Assembly (NCBI GenBank): GCA_030587525.1 | Contig: JAUQYW010000386.1 | Coordinates: 1 to 5,338 of the forward strand | Length of the DNA: 5,338 nt | DNA from: Candidatus Sigynarchaeota archaeon | GTDB taxonomy: Archaea; Asgardarchaeota; Lokiarchaeia; Sigynarchaeales; Sigynarchaeaceae | Direction: 5' to 3' | Part shown: positions 3,992-5,338 of the stretch, in pieces | Layout: every line of letters begins with the position of its first letter | Position numbering within the stretch: the stretch's first letter is position 1 | Made by a program: the position numbers and the translations under genes | The notes under the pieces: model-generated | Databases searched by the model: none | What the model saw: the letters and a program-made list of their open reading frames with translations, nothing else | What the model was told of the DNA's origin: nothing

Positions 3992-4927
3992 ATGAAATAC
4001 ACCAAACATGTCGCCGCGACCTCCATCATCGTTGCGCTCGCGCTGGTTTGTGCTATCCGCGCGGTATCCGCAACGCCAACTTGGTTGCCCGCGAGCACGA
4101 ATATCTCAGGATATACTCTCCAATGGGAGTCGGAAACGGAATTTACCGACTTCACCAACGTTGATCAGAACACGACAATGTACACGCAGCTCTGGCTCAA
4201 GAACGACACGGTAGCCAACTTCACGAACTTGCTCGCCGCTGCGATGCTCGATATGGGCGGTTCATTGTTCTTGAGGAGCCCGCAGCTCTCCGGGATAGCG
4301 GGAACCCTTATCGAACCGACGCTCGCCGCGATGCTGAACATGACCCAAGTGGAGTACGATGCGCTTACGACGGTATGGGACGTCCTCGTCATCTTCTTGA
4401 CCGCCGTGTTTGCTAGCAGCAATTACGTCCTCAACCAGACCACGGTTTCGAACCTTGACAAGGCATTGCTCATCACGGACACGGATGTCAGCCCCTTCTT
4501 CGATTACCTGCTCTTCGGGATCCGTGGCGACCGTGTCATCCTCGTCTTTGCCTTCTCTGTGCAAACCCAGATTCTTACATGGCTGAACGACATCGCGGGC
4601 AACAACGCGTCCCTATACACGACGTTCGAGTCATGGTTCATCTATCCCGCGGTGGGATTCATGAGCCTGTTCGTGGCGTTTGCATCGATTTTCCAGTCTG
4701 CAGGCAGCAGCATGGCCGCGAGCGCGAGTCCCGTGAGCATCTCGACTGCGAGCATAGAACCTCTGGCGACGACGCAGCAATTGAACGAGGTCACGGCTTT
4801 TGCGAGTGGCATAGGCCAGTTAGCGACGGTCGCCGCGGTTCCAGGTTACGATGGGATCATCGTCATGGTAGCAGCAGCCGTAACCACTGGCTTGTTGCTT
4901 GGCAAGTTCAAGGGAAAGAAGGAATAA
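3992..4927 (+). CDS. Secreted, sequon-rich surface protein with C-terminal membrane anchor
   Basis: No known family is recognised. The 311-residue product starts with a Sec signal peptide: basic M-K-Y-T-K-H, hydrophobic core 11-22, and a likely cut after A-V-S-A (about residue 27). Seven N-X-S/T sequons follow (N37, N60, N71, N76, N116, N148, N205), typical of archaeal N-glycosylated envelope proteins. An A/S/T-rich linker (236-256) precedes V-P-G-Y (283-286), one transmembrane helix (288-304) and the basic tail K-F-K-G-K-K-E. This end resembles PGF-CTERM-like sorting or anchor signals of archaeal surface proteins, here with PGY. Hydrophobic stretches at 129-142, 181-196 and 215-233 could be buried core or further membrane passes, so topology is unsettled. 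The gene has its own promoter and leader. An S-layer-associated or adhesin-like role is speculative. Confidence 0.85.
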   Translation: MKYTKHVAATSIIVALALVCAIRAVSATPTWLPASTNISGYTLQWESETEFTDFTNVDQNTTMYTQLWLKNDTVANFTNLLAAAMLDMGGSLFLRSPQLSGIAGTLIEPTLAAMLNMTQVEYDALTTVWDVLVIFLTAVFASSNYVLNQTTVSNLDKALLITDTDVSPFFDYLLFGIRGDRVILVFAFSVQTQILTWLNDIAGNNASLYTTFESWFIYPAVGFMSLFVAFASIFQSAGSSMAASASPVSISTASIEPLATTQQLNEVTAFASGIGQLATVAAVPGYDGIIVMVAAAVTTGLLLGKFKGKKE

Positions 4928-4962
4928 AGCAATCCTTTCTCGCAAACAAGCAATGGATTAAG

Positions 4963-4991
4963 TTCCCTTCCTATTTCTTTTTTATTTTCTT
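4963..4991 (+). terminator. Pyrimidine-rich terminator after the surface-protein gene
   Basis: A 29-base tract holds only two purines and a TTTTTT run, 35 bases past the stop. It is flanked by GTTCC (4962-4966) and GGAAC (4992-4996). Oligo-T tracts suffice for termination in archaea. Confidence 0.55.
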
Positions 4992-5032
4992 GGAACGACC
5001 GATTAATGAAAGCTCTCCTTGCATCCGACATC

Positions 5033-5040
5033 TTTAAAAA
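5033..5040 (+). promoter_or_regulatory. TATA-like element of the NUDIX gene
   Basis: TTTAAAAA predicts a transcript start near 5062 and a leader of about 36 bases before the ATG at 5098. Confidence 0.4.
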
Positions 5041-5079
5041 TGGCTCGTGCCAATCCTTCACTAACGACAACAACGAACC

Positions 5080-5091
5080 CTTCACGTGAAG
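5080..5091. promoter_or_regulatory. 12-bp perfect palindrome overlapping the NUDIX ribosome binding site
   Basis: CTTCACGTGAAG is its own reverse complement and ends 6 bases before the ATG. It includes GTGA (5086-5089), the only anti-SD-like match here, so a bound protein or RNA structure could affect initiation. A palindrome of this length is expected about once by chance in the window. Confidence 0.35.
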
Positions 5092-5097
5092 CATCGA

Positions 5098-5338
5098 ATG
5101 AAAATACAATCCACAAAGGAGATCGCGGGCACGAAATGGCTCTCGTTCAAGGAAGCGACTTACATCGACAAGACCGGCGCGGAGCAGAAGTGGCAGTACA
5201 TCGAGCGGCAGAAGGATACCAAGGTCGTCACGGTCGTCTGCAAAGCCAAGGACAGCACGAATTACTTGTTCATCTCGCAACCGAGGGTTCCCGTCAACAA
5301 GATCGTCGTCAGCTTCCCCGCGGGCCTCGTCGATGCCG
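5098..5338 (+). CDS. NUDIX hydrolase, N-terminal part (cut by window end)
   Basis: Eighty codons are open to the right edge. The product starts M-K-I-Q-S-T-K-E and has the N-terminal strands of ADP-ribose-pyrophosphatase-type NUDIX enzymes: K-W-L-S-F-K-E-A-T-Y (13-22), W-Q-Y-I-E-R (32-37), the strand T-K-V-V-T-V-V-C (41-48), Y-L-F-I-S-Q-P-R-V-P (56-65) and F-P-A-G-L-V-D-A (73-80). The last piece corresponds to 'lPaGliD.gE', where G76 is the first residue of the NUDIX box; the catalytic R-E-x-x-E-E part lies outside. Family members hydrolyse nucleoside diphosphates linked to another moiety, such as ADP-ribose, in the cytoplasm using Mg2+. ATG 5098 is preferred, with GTGA 8 bases upstream; GTG 5086 is an in-frame alternative, and an in-frame TAA at 5062 bounds the start. 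Substrate cannot be judged. Confidence 0.8.
   Translation, partial: MKIQSTKEIAGTKWLSFKEATYIDKTGAEQKWQYIERQKDTKVVTVVCKAKDSTNYLFISQPRVPVNKIVVSFPAGLVDA

Noticed and set aside
4579..5037. 152-codon plus-strand frame
   Set aside because: It overlaps the surface-protein gene out of frame and continues through the terminator tract.
4846..5280. 144-codon minus-strand frame
   Set aside because: It is antisense to the end of the surface-protein gene and to the NUDIX gene, both better supported.
5040..5338. Second open frame to the window end starting at ATG 5040
   Set aside because: It overlaps the NUDIX frame; its translation is rich in R, Q, H and G with no fold pattern, while the NUDIX frame has clear motifs.
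1..5338. CRISPR array or insertion sequence
   Set aside because: No regularly spaced repeats, transposase motifs or flanking terminal repeats were found by eye.

Overview
The window looks archaeal, most likely from an Asgard archaeon (Promethearchaeota), though the lineage is an inference. Archaeal signs read directly from the sequence are AT-rich TATA elements about 25 nt before the expected transcript starts, a tRNA-Met with an intron after position 37 and a bulge-helix splice motif, a tRNA-Thr with U73, and ribosome binding sites complementary to an archaeal 16S 3' end (GGAGGT, GTGAT, GGAGA). The Asgard hint comes from a 7-TM protein ending in what reads as a longin/roadblock-like domain, and from a sequon-rich surface protein ending in a VPGY-type C-terminal anchor.

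Layout, left to right: (1) the 3' part of a cation-channel-like gene, with a pore-loop-like stretch, one inner helix and two RCK/TrkA-N-type domains (+ strand); (2) a six-TM membrane protein of unknown function (+), followed in the same frame, directly after its stop codon, by the decayed N-terminal piece of a paralogue; (3) a convergent gene on the minus strand for a 7-TM protein with a C-terminal longin-like domain; (4) a two-tRNA cluster on the minus strand, tRNA-Thr(GGT) then intron-containing tRNA-Met(CAT), both with encoded CCA; (5) a 307-base intergenic region with a promoter, inverted repeats and a 12-nt copy of the tRNA-Thr 5' end; (6) a secreted or membrane-anchored, probably N-glycosylated protein (+); (7) the first 80 codons of a NUDIX hydrolase (+), cut by the window end.

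The protein genes seem to be separate transcription units, since most have their own TATA-like element, and no shared pathway is evident. The common thread is the cell envelope: channel, polytopic membrane protein, membrane receptor-like protein and surface glycoprotein. The best leads are the channel with an IGEG filter-like motif, the unknown membrane family with a decaying tandem copy, the 7TM-longin fusion, and the odd T-loops of both tRNAs. No CRISPR array, insertion sequence or integrase was seen.
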